From: Streptomyces naganishii JCM 4654
Lineage (GTDB): Bacteria; Actinomycetota; Actinomycetes; Streptomycetales; Streptomycetaceae
Direction: 5' to 3'
NCBI RefSeq assembly: GCF_014650575.1
Contig: NZ_BMVF01000025.1
Span: 37,968-101,967, forward strand
Length of the DNA: 64,000 nt
The notes under the pieces were generated by a model. The model saw only the letters and a list, made by a program, of their open reading frames with translations. It ran no database searches and was not told where the DNA came from. Each line of letters begins with the position of its first letter. Position 1 is the stretch's first letter. A program made the position numbers and the translations under genes. Shown one piece after another: positions 9,141-17,121 of the stretch.

Positions 9141-10082
9141 ATGGAACAACTCCTCGCAATCCGGGCTCGCGGCATCACGAAGAGTTTCGGTGACGTCGTC
9201 GCGCTCGACGGCATCGACCTCGATGTGACGCAGGGGCAGATCCACGGCCTGGTCGGACCGAACGGCGCCGGGAAGACGACGTTGCTCGGTCTTCTGCTGG
9301 GGCTCGCGGTTGCCGACGGCGGTCGCCTCGAGGTCCTGGGGACGCCGGTCGGGCGGGCGCTCGATGCCCCCGACGGTGTCGCCGGTTTCGTGGATGGTCC
9401 CGCTCTCTACCCGTCGCTGACCCCGCGGCAGAACCTCGCCGCGCTGGCCGCACTGCGCGGCCACGACGCGCGCACGGCGGGAATCGACGACGTACTCGCC
9501 GAGGTCGGCCTCACCGGCGTCGCCGACGACCGAGTCCGCGGCTTCTCCCTCGGAATGCGCCAGCGGCTCGGACTCGCCGCCGCCCTGCTGACCAGGCCCC
9601 GGCTGCTCGTGCTCGACGAACCGTCCAACGGCCTTGATCCGGCGGGAAAGAGGCACGTGCACGGTGTTCTCAACCGGCTTGCGGCCGACGGGACCGCCGT
9701 CGTCCTGTCGAGCCACAACATGGACGACCTCGAGGCGCTGTGCTCCGAGGTGACCATCGTCGCCACCGGACGCGTCGTCTTCTCCGGTCCGCTGAGCAAG
9801 CTGGCCACCGACAACCGTGAACTCGACTACCGGCTGCTCACCTCCGACCCGCAGGCCGCCCGCCGGATGGCCGACGACACGCCCGGGGTCCGGATCGTCG
9901 ACGACGCCGGCGTACGCCAGGACGCCGAACTGCTCGTCGTCCGCGCCATGGTGCCCGCCCTCGACGACCTCGTGGTGCGGCTCGTGGACGAGGGCGTCGC
10001 GCTGCGCGAGCTCACTCCCGTGGTGTCGCCGCTCGAAGCCGCATTTCTCGCTCTCACCGAGCAGCAGGAGGCCGGCCGATGA
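9141..10082 (+). CDS. ABC transporter ATP-binding protein
   Basis: A 313-residue ATPase of the drug/bacteriocin-export (CcmA/BcrA-like) type. It contains Walker A GPNGAGKT (39-46), the signature FSLGMRQ (135-141, a degenerate LSGGQ typical of this class), Walker B LLVLDE (155-160) followed by PSNGLDP, and a switch histidine in LSSHNMDD. A C-terminal ~90-residue extension is usual in ABC-2 export ATPases. The ribosome site AAGGAAGGGA precedes the ATG. The stop overlaps the permease start (ATGA), so the two are coupled. It probably powers export of, or immunity to, an unknown substrate, possibly connected with the secreted YncE/phosphoesterase encoded next. Confidence 0.92.
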   Translation: MEQLLAIRARGITKSFGDVVALDGIDLDVTQGQIHGLVGPNGAGKTTLLGLLLGLAVADGGRLEVLGTPVGRALDAPDGVAGFVDGPALYPSLTPRQNLAALAALRGHDARTAGIDDVLAEVGLTGVADDRVRGFSLGMRQRLGLAAALLTRPRLLVLDEPSNGLDPAGKRHVHGVLNRLAADGTAVVLSSHNMDDLEALCSEVTIVATGRVVFSGPLSKLATDNRELDYRLLTSDPQAARRMADDTPGVRIVDDAGVRQDAELLVVRAMVPALDDLVVRLVDEGVALRELTPVVSPLEAAFLALTEQQEAGR

Positions 10083-11455
10083 CCGCGACCCTAACCCAGA
10101 GCGCGGAACACGAACACGAGCCCGTGACCCGCGGCCGTCGCGTCCCCGTCACCCGCGCCTGTCGCTTCGAACTCGTCAAGCTCGTCTCCCAGTGGCGCAT
10201 CCGCCTGCTGGTCCTCGCCTGCTGGATCGCTCCCGCCCTCTTCGTCGCCGGCGTGAGCCAGCAGAGCACGCTCCCCGTGGACACCCTCTTCGGGCGCTGG
10301 ATGCACGCCACTGGCTGGGCAGGGCCGCTGGTGGTGCTCGGCTTCGCGGGCACCTGGGCGCTCCCGCTGCTGACGTCGGTGGTCGCAGGCGATGTGTTCG
10401 CCTCCGAGGACCGGCTGGGCACCTGGCGCCACCTGTTGGTGGCGGTCCGATCGCCTAGACGGATCTTCGCGGCGAAGGCACTGGCCAGCCTCACCGTCAT
10501 CCTGGTGCTCGTGGCCGGGCTGGCCTGCTCCAGCGCGATCGGCGGCCTCCTGACGGTGGGCAGCCGTCCGCTGGTCGGCCTCGACGGCCACCTGCTGTCG
10601 CCGGAGGACGCCGCGCTCAAGGTCCTGCTCGCCTGGGTGTGTGCACTCGCCCCAACGCTGGCCCTCGCCGGCATCGGACTGCTCGGCTCCGTCATGCTGG
10701 GCCGCTCCCCGATGGGGCTGCTGCTGCCCGCGCTCGTCGCCATCATCATGCAGGTCACGCAGATACTGCCCCTGCCTGTGGCGGTGCGGCTGGCACTGCC
10801 GGGTTACGCCTTCATCTCCTGGAACGGCCTGTTCACCAGCCCCACGCAGCTCGCACCGCTGCTGATCGCCATCGCGGTCAGCCTCGCGTGGGCGGTCCTT
10901 GCGACCGTGCTGGCCTATGTGCTGTTCCAGCGGCGGGACTTCACCAATCTCGCCTACGACGGTTCCGGGCGCCACGCGCTCACCGTCGGGCTGCTGCCCC
11001 TGGTGGGGGTGACCACCCTCAGCATCGCGGCAGTAGCCGTATCCACATCTTCCATGGGTTCCGGGATCGAGCAGGGCAAGGTGCAGCGCTCCGTCGCAAC
11101 AGCCTTCGCCCACCTCTATCGCATGCAGACCGACCAACTGCATCGCCCCGCCGTCACGGAGGCGCAACTGCGCACCACGGCGACATGCGCCAAAAGCGCG
11201 GGCAAGGGAGCACAGGAGGGCGCAGGCAACAACTGGCGGTGCGCCGTCAGTTGGCATCTGCCAGGCATCGCAGTCACGGGGACGGCGATTTACCAGATCG
11301 ACATCACCTCAGACGGGCGGTTCGTGGCCGACGGCGACGGTCCCAAGGAAGTGAACGGCTACTTCCTGCTGCGGACATCGACCGGAGACGCCCCGAATCC
11401 GCTCTGGCAGTTCGACGGCAACGTCGAACTGCTCGACACCTCCTCGAAGGGATAG
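10079..11455 (+). CDS. ABC-2 type permease with C-terminal extracytoplasmic domain
   Basis: A 458-residue membrane subunit coupled to the ATPase by an ATGA overlap. About six hydrophobic helices run from residue ~40 to ~330 (for example LLVLACWIAPALFVAG and ALASLTVILVLVAGLACS). After the last helix (LTVGLLPLVGVTTLSIAAVAV) comes an uncommon ~130-residue soluble tail with two cysteines (TTATCAKS and NNWRCAVSW), likely outside the membrane and possibly disulphide-bonded. The tail ends in strands resembling a small beta domain. ABC-2 permeases usually lack this tail, so it may contact a secreted partner such as the product of the next gene, which follows after 4 bp. Confidence 0.85.
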   Translation: MTATLTQSAEHEHEPVTRGRRVPVTRACRFELVKLVSQWRIRLLVLACWIAPALFVAGVSQQSTLPVDTLFGRWMHATGWAGPLVVLGFAGTWALPLLTSVVAGDVFASEDRLGTWRHLLVAVRSPRRIFAAKALASLTVILVLVAGLACSSAIGGLLTVGSRPLVGLDGHLLSPEDAALKVLLAWVCALAPTLALAGIGLLGSVMLGRSPMGLLLPALVAIIMQVTQILPLPVAVRLALPGYAFISWNGLFTSPTQLAPLLIAIAVSLAWAVLATVLAYVLFQRRDFTNLAYDGSGRHALTVGLLPLVGVTTLSIAAVAVSTSSMGSGIEQGKVQRSVATAFAHLYRMQTDQLHRPAVTEAQLRTTATCAKSAGKGAQEGAGNNWRCAVSWHLPGIAVTGTAIYQIDITSDGRFVADGDGPKEVNGYFLLRTSTGDAPNPLWQFDGNVELLDTSSKG

Positions 11456-11459
11456 TTCC

Positions 11460-14210
11460 ATGCAGGTTGCACGACAGCGCCGGGTTCAGCAGAGGGAGCA
11501 GGTCAACCTCTTCGGCAGACTTGTCGGTCGTCGGACCATGATGGTGACCGCCGGTATCGCGGTCGCCCTCGGTGTCACCGGCACGGCGGTCGCCTCGACG
11601 GCACAGTTCGGCACCCAGCAGGTCGGCCAGGTCACCGACCACGGCACCGTCGTCTCCGACGACCAGTACATCAAGCCCTACGGTGACCGTACGGTCATCA
11701 ACTCCGGCAAGATCATGTCGTCGGTGGTCAGCCCGGACGGCAAGCACCTGGCCGCCTCGGTCACCGACGGCGACTCCGCCCTGGTGATCATGGACCTCGC
11801 CACCGGCAAGGTCGCGCAGAAGATCGGCACCAACACGGCCGACGACCTGCGCATCAGCAGCAGCGCTGTGGGCCAGGAAGGTCCGACCTACTCGCCCGAC
11901 GGCAAGTCGCTGTGGCTGGGCCAGGCGACCGGCTACACCAAGTTCACCGTCAACGCCGACGGCACCCTGGCCAACCCGGTCGCCGTGAACATCCCGACGG
12001 TCAGCGGCCACCAGGCCCTCGTGGGCGCCGCGGTGTTCTCCGCCGACGGCTCCACCGTGTACGGCGCGGTCAACGGCCAGAACAAGGTCGTCGCCATCGA
12101 CGCCGCCACCGGCACCGTCAAGGCGACCTGGACCACCGGCACCGCCCCGCGTGGCCTGGCGCTGGTCGGCGGCAAGCTGTATGTCTCCAACGAGGGCGGC
12201 CGTCCGGCCAAGGACGGCGAGACCACCATCAACTCGTACGGCACCCAGGTCCCGGCCGACCGGGAGACCGGCGCCGCCACCACCGGCACCGTCAGCGTGA
12301 TCAACACCGCCGACGCCTCCGCCGCCGTGGGCACCATCGACGTCGGTCTGCACCCGACCGCCGTGTACGCGAAGAACGGCGTGCTGTTCGTCACCAACAC
12401 CTCCGACAACAGCGTCTCCGTCATCGACACCAAGAGCGACAAGGTCGTCCAGACCATCTCCGCCCAGCCGTGGGCCGAGTCCTCGGTCGGCTACGAGCCC
12501 AACGCCGTCACCCTCACCGACAACGGCCGTCTGCTGGTGACCCTGGGCCGCGCCAACGCCGTCGCGGTCTACCGCTACTCGGATGCGGCGACGCCCGCCC
12601 GCTACGTCGGCCTGCTCCCGACGGACTACTTCCCCTCGGAGATCGCCCAGGTCGGTGGGAAGATCGTCGTCTCCAACACCCGTGGCATAGACGCCCGCCG
12701 TAACCCCTCCAAGCACGGCACCCACGACACCACGTCCAGCCTGACCACGTTCACCCTGCCGAGCGACGACGAGATCAAGTCGTACACGCCCAAGGTGTTC
12801 CGGATGAACGGCTGGAGCGGCGACTCGCTCAAGTTGTCCAAGAACAAGGGCAACGTGCCCGCGGTGCCGGTCCCGGCGCGCCTCGGCGACCCGTCGACGA
12901 TCAAGCACGTCTTCTACCTGGTCAAGGAGAACCGCACCTACGACCAGGTCTACGGCGACATCCCGCAGGGCAACGGAGACCCCTCGCTGACCCAGTTCGG
13001 CGAGAACGTCACGCCCAACCAGCACGCACTGGCCAAGCAGTTCGGCCTGTACGACAACTTCTACGACATGGGCACGAACTCCGCCGAGGGCCACAACTGG
13101 CTGAACCAGGCGGACAACCCGGAGTACACCGAGTCCTCCGCCGGTGAGTACACGCGCTCCTACGACACCGAGGACGACGTTCTCGGCCACCAGAAGTCCG
13201 GCTTCATCTGGACCGGTGCCAAGGCGGCCGGCAAGTCGGTCAAGGACTACGGCGAGTTCCAGACGCTGGAGCAGAAGCCGTCGGGTGCGAGCTGGCAGAA
13301 CCTGTACTGCGACAGCAAGGACATGGCCGCGACCGGCTCGCCGACCAAGTACCCCATCCAGACGGGTTCGGCGATCCCTTCGCTCAACGACGTCTCGGTG
13401 CAGGGCTTCCCGAAGTTCGACACCAGCGTACCGGACGTCTACAAGGAGCAGATCTGGGAGCAGGACTTCAAGAAGAACGGTCCTGCTGACCTGAACATGT
13501 TCTGGTACTCCAACGACCACACCGGTGGCCCGGCGAACTCCGCCGCCCAGGTCGCCGACAACGACCTCGCGGTCGGCCGCATGGTCGACACGATCACGCA
13601 CAGCAAGTACTGGAAGGACTCGGCGATCTTCATCGTCGAGGACGACTCCCAGGCCGGCAAGGACCACGTTGACGGCCACCGCGCGCCGGTCCAGATCATC
13701 AGCCCGTACGCCAACCACGGCACGGTCGACAGCCACTACTACTCGCAGGTCACGATGGTCCGCACCATCGAGCAGATCCTCGGCATCCACCCGATGAACC
13801 AGCTCGACACCGCGGCCACCCCGATGGCCGGCGCGTTCACGAACAAGCCCGACTTCACGCCGTTCAACGCTGTGGCCAACCGCACCTCACTGACCCTCGG
13901 CGTGAGCCCGGCCCCGTCCTGTGGTGTGGACACCCCCGCCCCGCAGAACCCGGCGGCGGCGCCCGCGCCCACGACGACGGCCGTCCCGTCGGCGCAGCGG
14001 CCGCTGGCCGACGAGTGGAAGAAGTGGCTCTCCAAGCAGCGTCTGACCGGCGACAACGCCGTGCCGGACTACGCCAACAACGAGCAGATGGACCGCTACA
14101 CCTGGTACGACACCCACAACTTCGACAAGCCCTACCCGGGTGACAAGAAGATGTACGCGCCCAAGGACGTCCCCGGCGCCAACCTCCCGTCCGCGGAGAA
14201 CGACGGCTGA
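11460..14210 (+). CDS. Bifunctional YncE-type beta-propeller / phosphoesterase (alkaline phosphatase superfamily)
   Basis: A 916-residue exported fusion protein. A basic N-terminus and hydrophobic segment (MMVTAGIAVALGVTGTAVAS) act as signal or anchor. Residues ~60-440 contain YncE/YVTN-type propeller blades (SPDGKHLAAS, YSPDGKSLWLG, VDIGLH-type repeats, DTKSDKVVQTI). From ~480 a phosphoesterase domain begins with KENRTYDQVYGD and continues with MGTNSAEGHNW; it ends with the metal-site stretch EDDSQAGKDHVDGHRAP. This architecture is known in actinobacteria, though its substrate is not. It follows the ABC permease by 4 bp with GAAGGG upstream and is closed by a strong terminator. Several tens of C-terminal residues are Pro/Ala-rich. 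Confidence 0.88.
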   Translation: MQVARQRRVQQREQVNLFGRLVGRRTMMVTAGIAVALGVTGTAVASTAQFGTQQVGQVTDHGTVVSDDQYIKPYGDRTVINSGKIMSSVVSPDGKHLAASVTDGDSALVIMDLATGKVAQKIGTNTADDLRISSSAVGQEGPTYSPDGKSLWLGQATGYTKFTVNADGTLANPVAVNIPTVSGHQALVGAAVFSADGSTVYGAVNGQNKVVAIDAATGTVKATWTTGTAPRGLALVGGKLYVSNEGGRPAKDGETTINSYGTQVPADRETGAATTGTVSVINTADASAAVGTIDVGLHPTAVYAKNGVLFVTNTSDNSVSVIDTKSDKVVQTISAQPWAESSVGYEPNAVTLTDNGRLLVTLGRANAVAVYRYSDAATPARYVGLLPTDYFPSEIAQVGGKIVVSNTRGIDARRNPSKHGTHDTTSSLTTFTLPSDDEIKSYTPKVFRMNGWSGDSLKLSKNKGNVPAVPVPARLGDPSTIKHVFYLVKENRTYDQVYGDIPQGNGDPSLTQFGENVTPNQHALAKQFGLYDNFYDMGTNSAEGHNWLNQADNPEYTESSAGEYTRSYDTEDDVLGHQKSGFIWTGAKAAGKSVKDYGEFQTLEQKPSGASWQNLYCDSKDMAATGSPTKYPIQTGSAIPSLNDVSVQGFPKFDTSVPDVYKEQIWEQDFKKNGPADLNMFWYSNDHTGGPANSAAQVADNDLAVGRMVDTITHSKYWKDSAIFIVEDDSQAGKDHVDGHRAPVQIISPYANHGTVDSHYYSQVTMVRTIEQILGIHPMNQLDTAATPMAGAFTNKPDFTPFNAVANRTSLTLGVSPAPSCGVDTPAPQNPAAAPAPTTTAVPSAQRPLADEWKKWLSKQRLTGDNAVPDYANNEQMDRYTWYDTHNFDKPYPGDKKMYAPKDVPGANLPSAENDG

Positions 14211-14249
14211 CGCAGTAGACCAATCGGCCTAGCCTGACCGTCGTCAAAG

Positions 14250-14281
14250 GGCCCCTGCCCGGCATCCGCCGGCCAGGGGCC
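14250..14281 (+). terminator. Intrinsic-type hairpin after the ABC/YncE operon
   Basis: Two 14-bp arms (14250-14263 and 14268-14281, one mismatch) around a 4-base ATCC loop start 39 bp after the stop. The stem is almost all G/C. There is no U-tract, as is common in Streptomyces. Confidence 0.85.
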
Positions 14282-14610
14282 TCCGGCCGTTCGGGAGTGC
14301 CGAAGAGCAACTGGTCGCGCCAGGCACTCGAAGCCGCCGGCTGGAAGCCATAGCAGGTCACCCCGTTCGCTCGGCAGGACCACGGACTGCCGCTGTGCAG
14401 GGGACCGGTCGTCTTCAGGGCCTGAACTGACAAGCGGCGACCGTCCACGCGGTGCCGCGCCCTCGGGGCGGACGGTCGCCTACGTGTCTGGATCCAGCCT
14501 GGACGAGTTGTGCGAGCAGTTCGGATGCAGCCCCCACACCCCTTCGAGCCATTCGGAAGAGCCGCGGCGTGGTCCTGCGCCCGAACCGCCGCCGTCACAT
14601 CCTCGCTGGT

Positions 14611-14930
14611 GAGTCTTCACCGCCCTGGTGGCCCAGGCCGACGCGGACGAGGACCTCGACTGGGCCGTCCCGGTCGACTCCACGATCGTGCGGGCTCACC
14701 AGCGCGCGGTCGGGGCCCCCAGAAGGGGGCCCCGACCGGCGAACCGGACGACCATGCCCTCGGCCGGTCCCGGGGCGGGCTGACCATGAAGATCCACCTC
14801 GCTTCCGATGCCCGCTGTCGGCCGGTGGCGTTCGTTCTCACCGCCGGACAAGCCGGTGACGCACCCGCCTTCGCCGATGTCATGGGCCGCCTGCGCGTTC
14901 CCCGTCGGCGAGGATGGCCCCGCACACGCC
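14611..14930 (+). pseudogene. IS5-family transposase remnant
   Basis: Fragments of an IS5-type DDE transposase lie in two frames. One gives ALVAQADADEDLDW and VDSTIVRAHQRA, which contains the first catalytic aspartate. After a -1/+1 change near 14720 comes KGAPTGEPDDHALGRSRGG, then KIHLASDARCRPVAFVLTAG. Homology stops abruptly at about 14930 after RRRGWPRTR. The N-terminal third and the C-terminal part with the later catalytic residues are missing. The downstream edge runs straight into a small membrane-protein gene (next entry), which suggests deletion or recombination rather than precise insertion. It cannot be functional. Confidence 0.85.
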
Positions 14931-15149
14931 GCGTGCGTCCTGGTATGGGCCGCGTCGGCCGCCTGGACGGGCTGGCAGGCGCCGGGAAGCCGGCAGATGT
15001 GGATATCCGTCCTGCTCCTCGCTGTTTTCACCGGCCTCCTCGTCACCGCCGCCCTCTTCCTGCGGAGTCTTCAAGCTCCGGGTACCGGCTGTCCCGCGCA
15101 TCACACCGCTTCCCGCAAAACCGCACGCCCCGGTCACGCCCACGCCTGA
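14931..15149 (+). pseudogene. 5'-truncated copy of the small two-helix membrane protein found intact at 63111
   Basis: The frame reads VLVWAASAAWTGWQAPGSRQ, then MWISVLLLAVFTGLLVTAAL, and ends ...KTARPGHAHA. It is clearly homologous to the 97-residue protein at 63111-63404 (VGVLLWAGSAACTGWQAPGS; TRHAHA end). The first ~28 codons are replaced by the IS5 remnant: the transposase homology stops and the membrane-protein homology starts within a few bases of 14930. Both membrane helices survive, but no start signal belongs to this gene. It is followed by the companion gene at 15288, as in the intact copy. Confidence 0.8.
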
Positions 15150-15243
15150 CCGCTTGTCAGCGGCAGCTGTGGTCCGGCAGTTGCCGGCTTGCCCGGGGCG
15201 TCCTCCCGAGACTGAGCTTTCGGCGTCTGTTCAGGCGATGTCA

Positions 15244-15260
15244 GGGCATACGGGCTTCAC
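15244..15260 (+). promoter_or_regulatory. 17-bp element shared with 63448-63464 upstream of the 55-residue gene
   Basis: GGGCATACGGGCTTCAC occurs identically here and at 63448-63464, 27 bp and 22 bp before the starts of the two paralogous 55-residue genes, while the flanks have diverged. It could be a promoter element or leader signal. The role is inferred only from its conservation. Confidence 0.5.
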
Positions 15261-15287
15261 CCACCCTTGTGAGAGGAGCTCAATGCC

Positions 15288-15455
15288 ATGCTCGGCATAG
15301 TCGCGGCGGTGCTGTTCTTCGTGTCGTTTCTGATCAACGCCGCGGACCTCAGTACGAATCATGTGTTTTCCTCGACGAACGTGATGCTGCTGGGGCTGAC
15401 TGCTCTGGCCCTGCATGCGGCCGGGATCGGCGCCGGGTGGTCCCGGAGACGTTGA
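15288..15455 (+). CDS. Small membrane protein, 55 residues (paralogue of 63487-63654)
   Basis: A 55-residue protein starting MLGIVAAVLFFVSFLINAAD, followed by SSTNVMLLGLTALALHAAG and ending WSRRR. Two hydrophobic helices make it an integral membrane protein with a basic C-terminus. It differs from the 63487 paralogue at only about a dozen positions. GAGAGGAG lies upstream of ATG 15288. It is followed by a perfect 16-bp-stem terminator, so it is probably still expressed, unlike its damaged partner at 14931. The function is unknown. Its near-telomere paralogue suggests a subtelomeric module that has been copied. Confidence 0.8.
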   Translation: MLGIVAAVLFFVSFLINAADLSTNHVFSSTNVMLLGLTALALHAAGIGAGWSRRR

Positions 15456-15469
15456 TCCACGCCCTGTCT

Positions 15470-15506
15470 CCTCGGGCTCGGTGACAGCTCGTCACCGAGC
15501 CCGAGG
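15470..15506 (+). terminator. Perfect 16-bp-stem hairpin after the 55-residue gene
   Basis: Perfect 16-bp arms (15470-15485, 15491-15506) enclose the 5-base loop AGCTC, starting 15 bp after the stop at 15455. Confidence 0.88.
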
Positions 15507-15551
15507 TGCGTCTTCGATCCTCGACCCGGCGGCTCGAGAAGGGGGAAGCAA

Positions 15552-16135
15552 CACGAGATCTACGCCCGCCTCGTCCGCCAACTGAACGCCGTCCCCCGAG
15601 GTAGGCTGACGCTGCCGCGCACCGCGGCCCGCCTGGAACGCAGCCCCTACAGGCTGGCCTTCACCGCCCTCGCCGCCAACAACCTTCGCCATGGCCCTGT
15701 ACCTGCCGTACGAGACCTTCGGTCCCGCCCTGCCCGCAGGCGCCCGCTCCGCCGCGGTGGTGTGGGGCGCTCGCACAGCGCGTCTTCAAGGAGTACCCCG
15801 GCGCCATGCGCCGGGCCGGACACCGAAGCGCCGACGCCCTGTGCGACGCGATGCTGGACGGCCGCTCCGGCATCACGTTCACCAAGGACGAGTACGCCGG
15901 CGCCTGGAACCACGTACCCCCACCGTGGCCACCGCGTCCCGCCGCCCATCCCCGAACTCCTCGGCCCCTCGCCGCCCTGGACACCACCCCGGCCGTCCAC
16001 ACCAGCGAGGAGTTCCGCACCGTCCTGGCCGCCGGCCGGCGCCGGGCCTTCACCGCGAACACCATCTTCCGGGACAACACCTGGCGCGAGCGCGACCGAC
16101 AAGGCACGCCGCGCGGCACTGCCCAGGCGGTCGCA
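15552..16135 (+). pseudogene. Molybdopterin-dependent oxidoreductase remnant
   Basis: A frame-shifted fragment of a molybdopterin oxidoreductase (formate-dehydrogenase-like). Recognisable pieces are YARLVRQLNAVPRGRLTL and LAFTALAANNLRHGP in one frame, LAQRVFKEYPGAMRRAGHR and GRSGITFTKDEYAGAW in another, and LLAALDTTP-like sequence, HTSEEFRTVLAAG, then RRAFTANTIFRDNTWRERD after a third shift. The order matches the C-terminal half of the family, but at least three frameshifts are needed and the N-terminal iron-sulphur and cofactor domains are absent. It is a non-functional relic in the mosaic between 14.6 and 16.2 kb. Confidence 0.65.
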
Positions 16136-16300
16136 CGTGCGCCTCCAGGATGTCTCTTGGCGCGCGGCGAGGCGGGCGGCAGGAGCGGTCGCGGCTCTGC
16201 CGGTTCGAGTCCAGAGTTCACGATCATGCCCTCTCCGGACTCTTACTGGGTGACGGGCTTCGCGGAAGACGCGGGGCCGAGACACCTGAAGAGGACACGC

Positions 16301-16546
16301 ATGGACTCTGCCACGACGACTCTTGCCTCGCTGATCACAGCGAACGCCTGTGCCCTGACGGCCCTCTGGCTGCGCTTACGCTGGCGCACCCGTGGCGAAG
16401 AGGTTCGGCGGCAGTCCCTGCTGGGCGTAACTGAGGCGGTGCCACCAGGCGTTCGGATGGAGCTGGATGACCAGAGCCATGATGGACACCGCATTCGCAT
16501 GAAAATCACCCGTACCCCGGCTCGCGAGGGAACTGCGGCAGAGTGA
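16301..16546 (+). CDS. Small single-helix protein preceding a sigma factor
   Basis: An 81-residue protein. The N-terminal half holds one probable membrane helix (LASLITANACALTALWLRLR) followed by a polar half (GVRMELDDQSHDGHRIRMK). Its TGA overlaps the GTG of the sigma-factor gene, so expression is coupled. ATG 16301 is the first start after the decayed oxidoreductase region. A membrane-tethered anti-sigma role would fit the layout, but there is no zinc-finger (ZAS) motif and the protein is short. I do not recognise a named family. Confidence 0.6.
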   Translation: MDSATTTLASLITANACALTALWLRLRWRTRGEEVRRQSLLGVTEAVPPGVRMELDDQSHDGHRIRMKITRTPAREGTAAE

Positions 16547-17121
16547 GCGACCAAGACCCCCTGGACGGCACCGACCTGCCGAGTGCACCCGCCGCTCGTC
16601 GGAAGGATCTCGAGGGAGGCCGCGCCGCGCCCCTCCGGCAGGTGGAAAAAGAATTCTCTGCCTTCTACCGTGAAAATACCCGGCAACTCGTTGGTTTTCT
16701 GATCAATCAGGGGGCCGCGGTCTCTGCCGCAGCTGACATTGTTCAGGACACCATGCTCAAGGCGTATGAGCACTGGAACCATCTTCGGGAACCTCGGGCC
16801 TGGGCGCACACCGTCGCGTCCCGGGAACTGGCCCGGAGGATCGCATCCGTCGAGGAGAACCCGGTCGAGCAGATCCCCGAACCGACCTCGCTGCTCTCTG
16901 ATCCGGATGCAATCGCGGAATGGGAGGACCGCTACGACTTGTTGCCGCTGCTGCGTAGCTTGCCACCTCGGCAACGGCAGGTCCTGGCTTGGACTCTCGA
17001 CGGCTTCACGCCCGGCGATATCGCCGCGCAGCTACGGATCACATCGGAGGCCGTGCGAAGCAATCTTCGGAAGGCACGTCGCGCCGCAGCGGCCTACTTG
17101 AAAGCGCGAGAGGGGGAATAG
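16543..17121 (+). CDS. Sigma-70 family (ECF-like) RNA polymerase sigma factor
   Basis: A 192-residue sigma factor with only regions 2 and 4. Region 2 reads FYRENTRQLVGFLINQGAAV, then AADIVQDTMLKAYEHW, with RAWAHTVASREL after it. Region 4 reads LRSLPPRQRQVLAWTLDGFT, then PGDIAAQLRITSEAVRSNLR. The length and two-domain form match extracytoplasmic-function sigma factors. GTG 16543 overlaps the previous stop (GTGA) and the final TAG overlaps the next GTG by one base, so three genes form one translational unit. No target promoter could be identified in the window. It probably regulates a stress or surface response together with its flanking genes. Confidence 0.88.
   Translation: MSDQDPLDGTDLPSAPAARRKDLEGGRAAPLRQVEKEFSAFYRENTRQLVGFLINQGAAVSAAADIVQDTMLKAYEHWNHLREPRAWAHTVASRELARRIASVEENPVEQIPEPTSLLSDPDAIAEWEDRYDLLPLLRSLPPRQRQVLAWTLDGFTPGDIAAQLRITSEAVRSNLRKARRAAAAYLKAREGE

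Noticed and set aside
11304..13790. 828-codon antisense frame opposite the YncE/phosphoesterase gene
   Set aside because: Typical GC-rich shadow: Val/Asp/Gly/Arg-rich text with no family likeness, covering a well-supported gene.
16195..16225. GGTTCGAGTCC stretch resembling a tRNA T-arm
   Set aside because: T-stem pairing fails and no acceptor, D or anticodon arms can be built around it.
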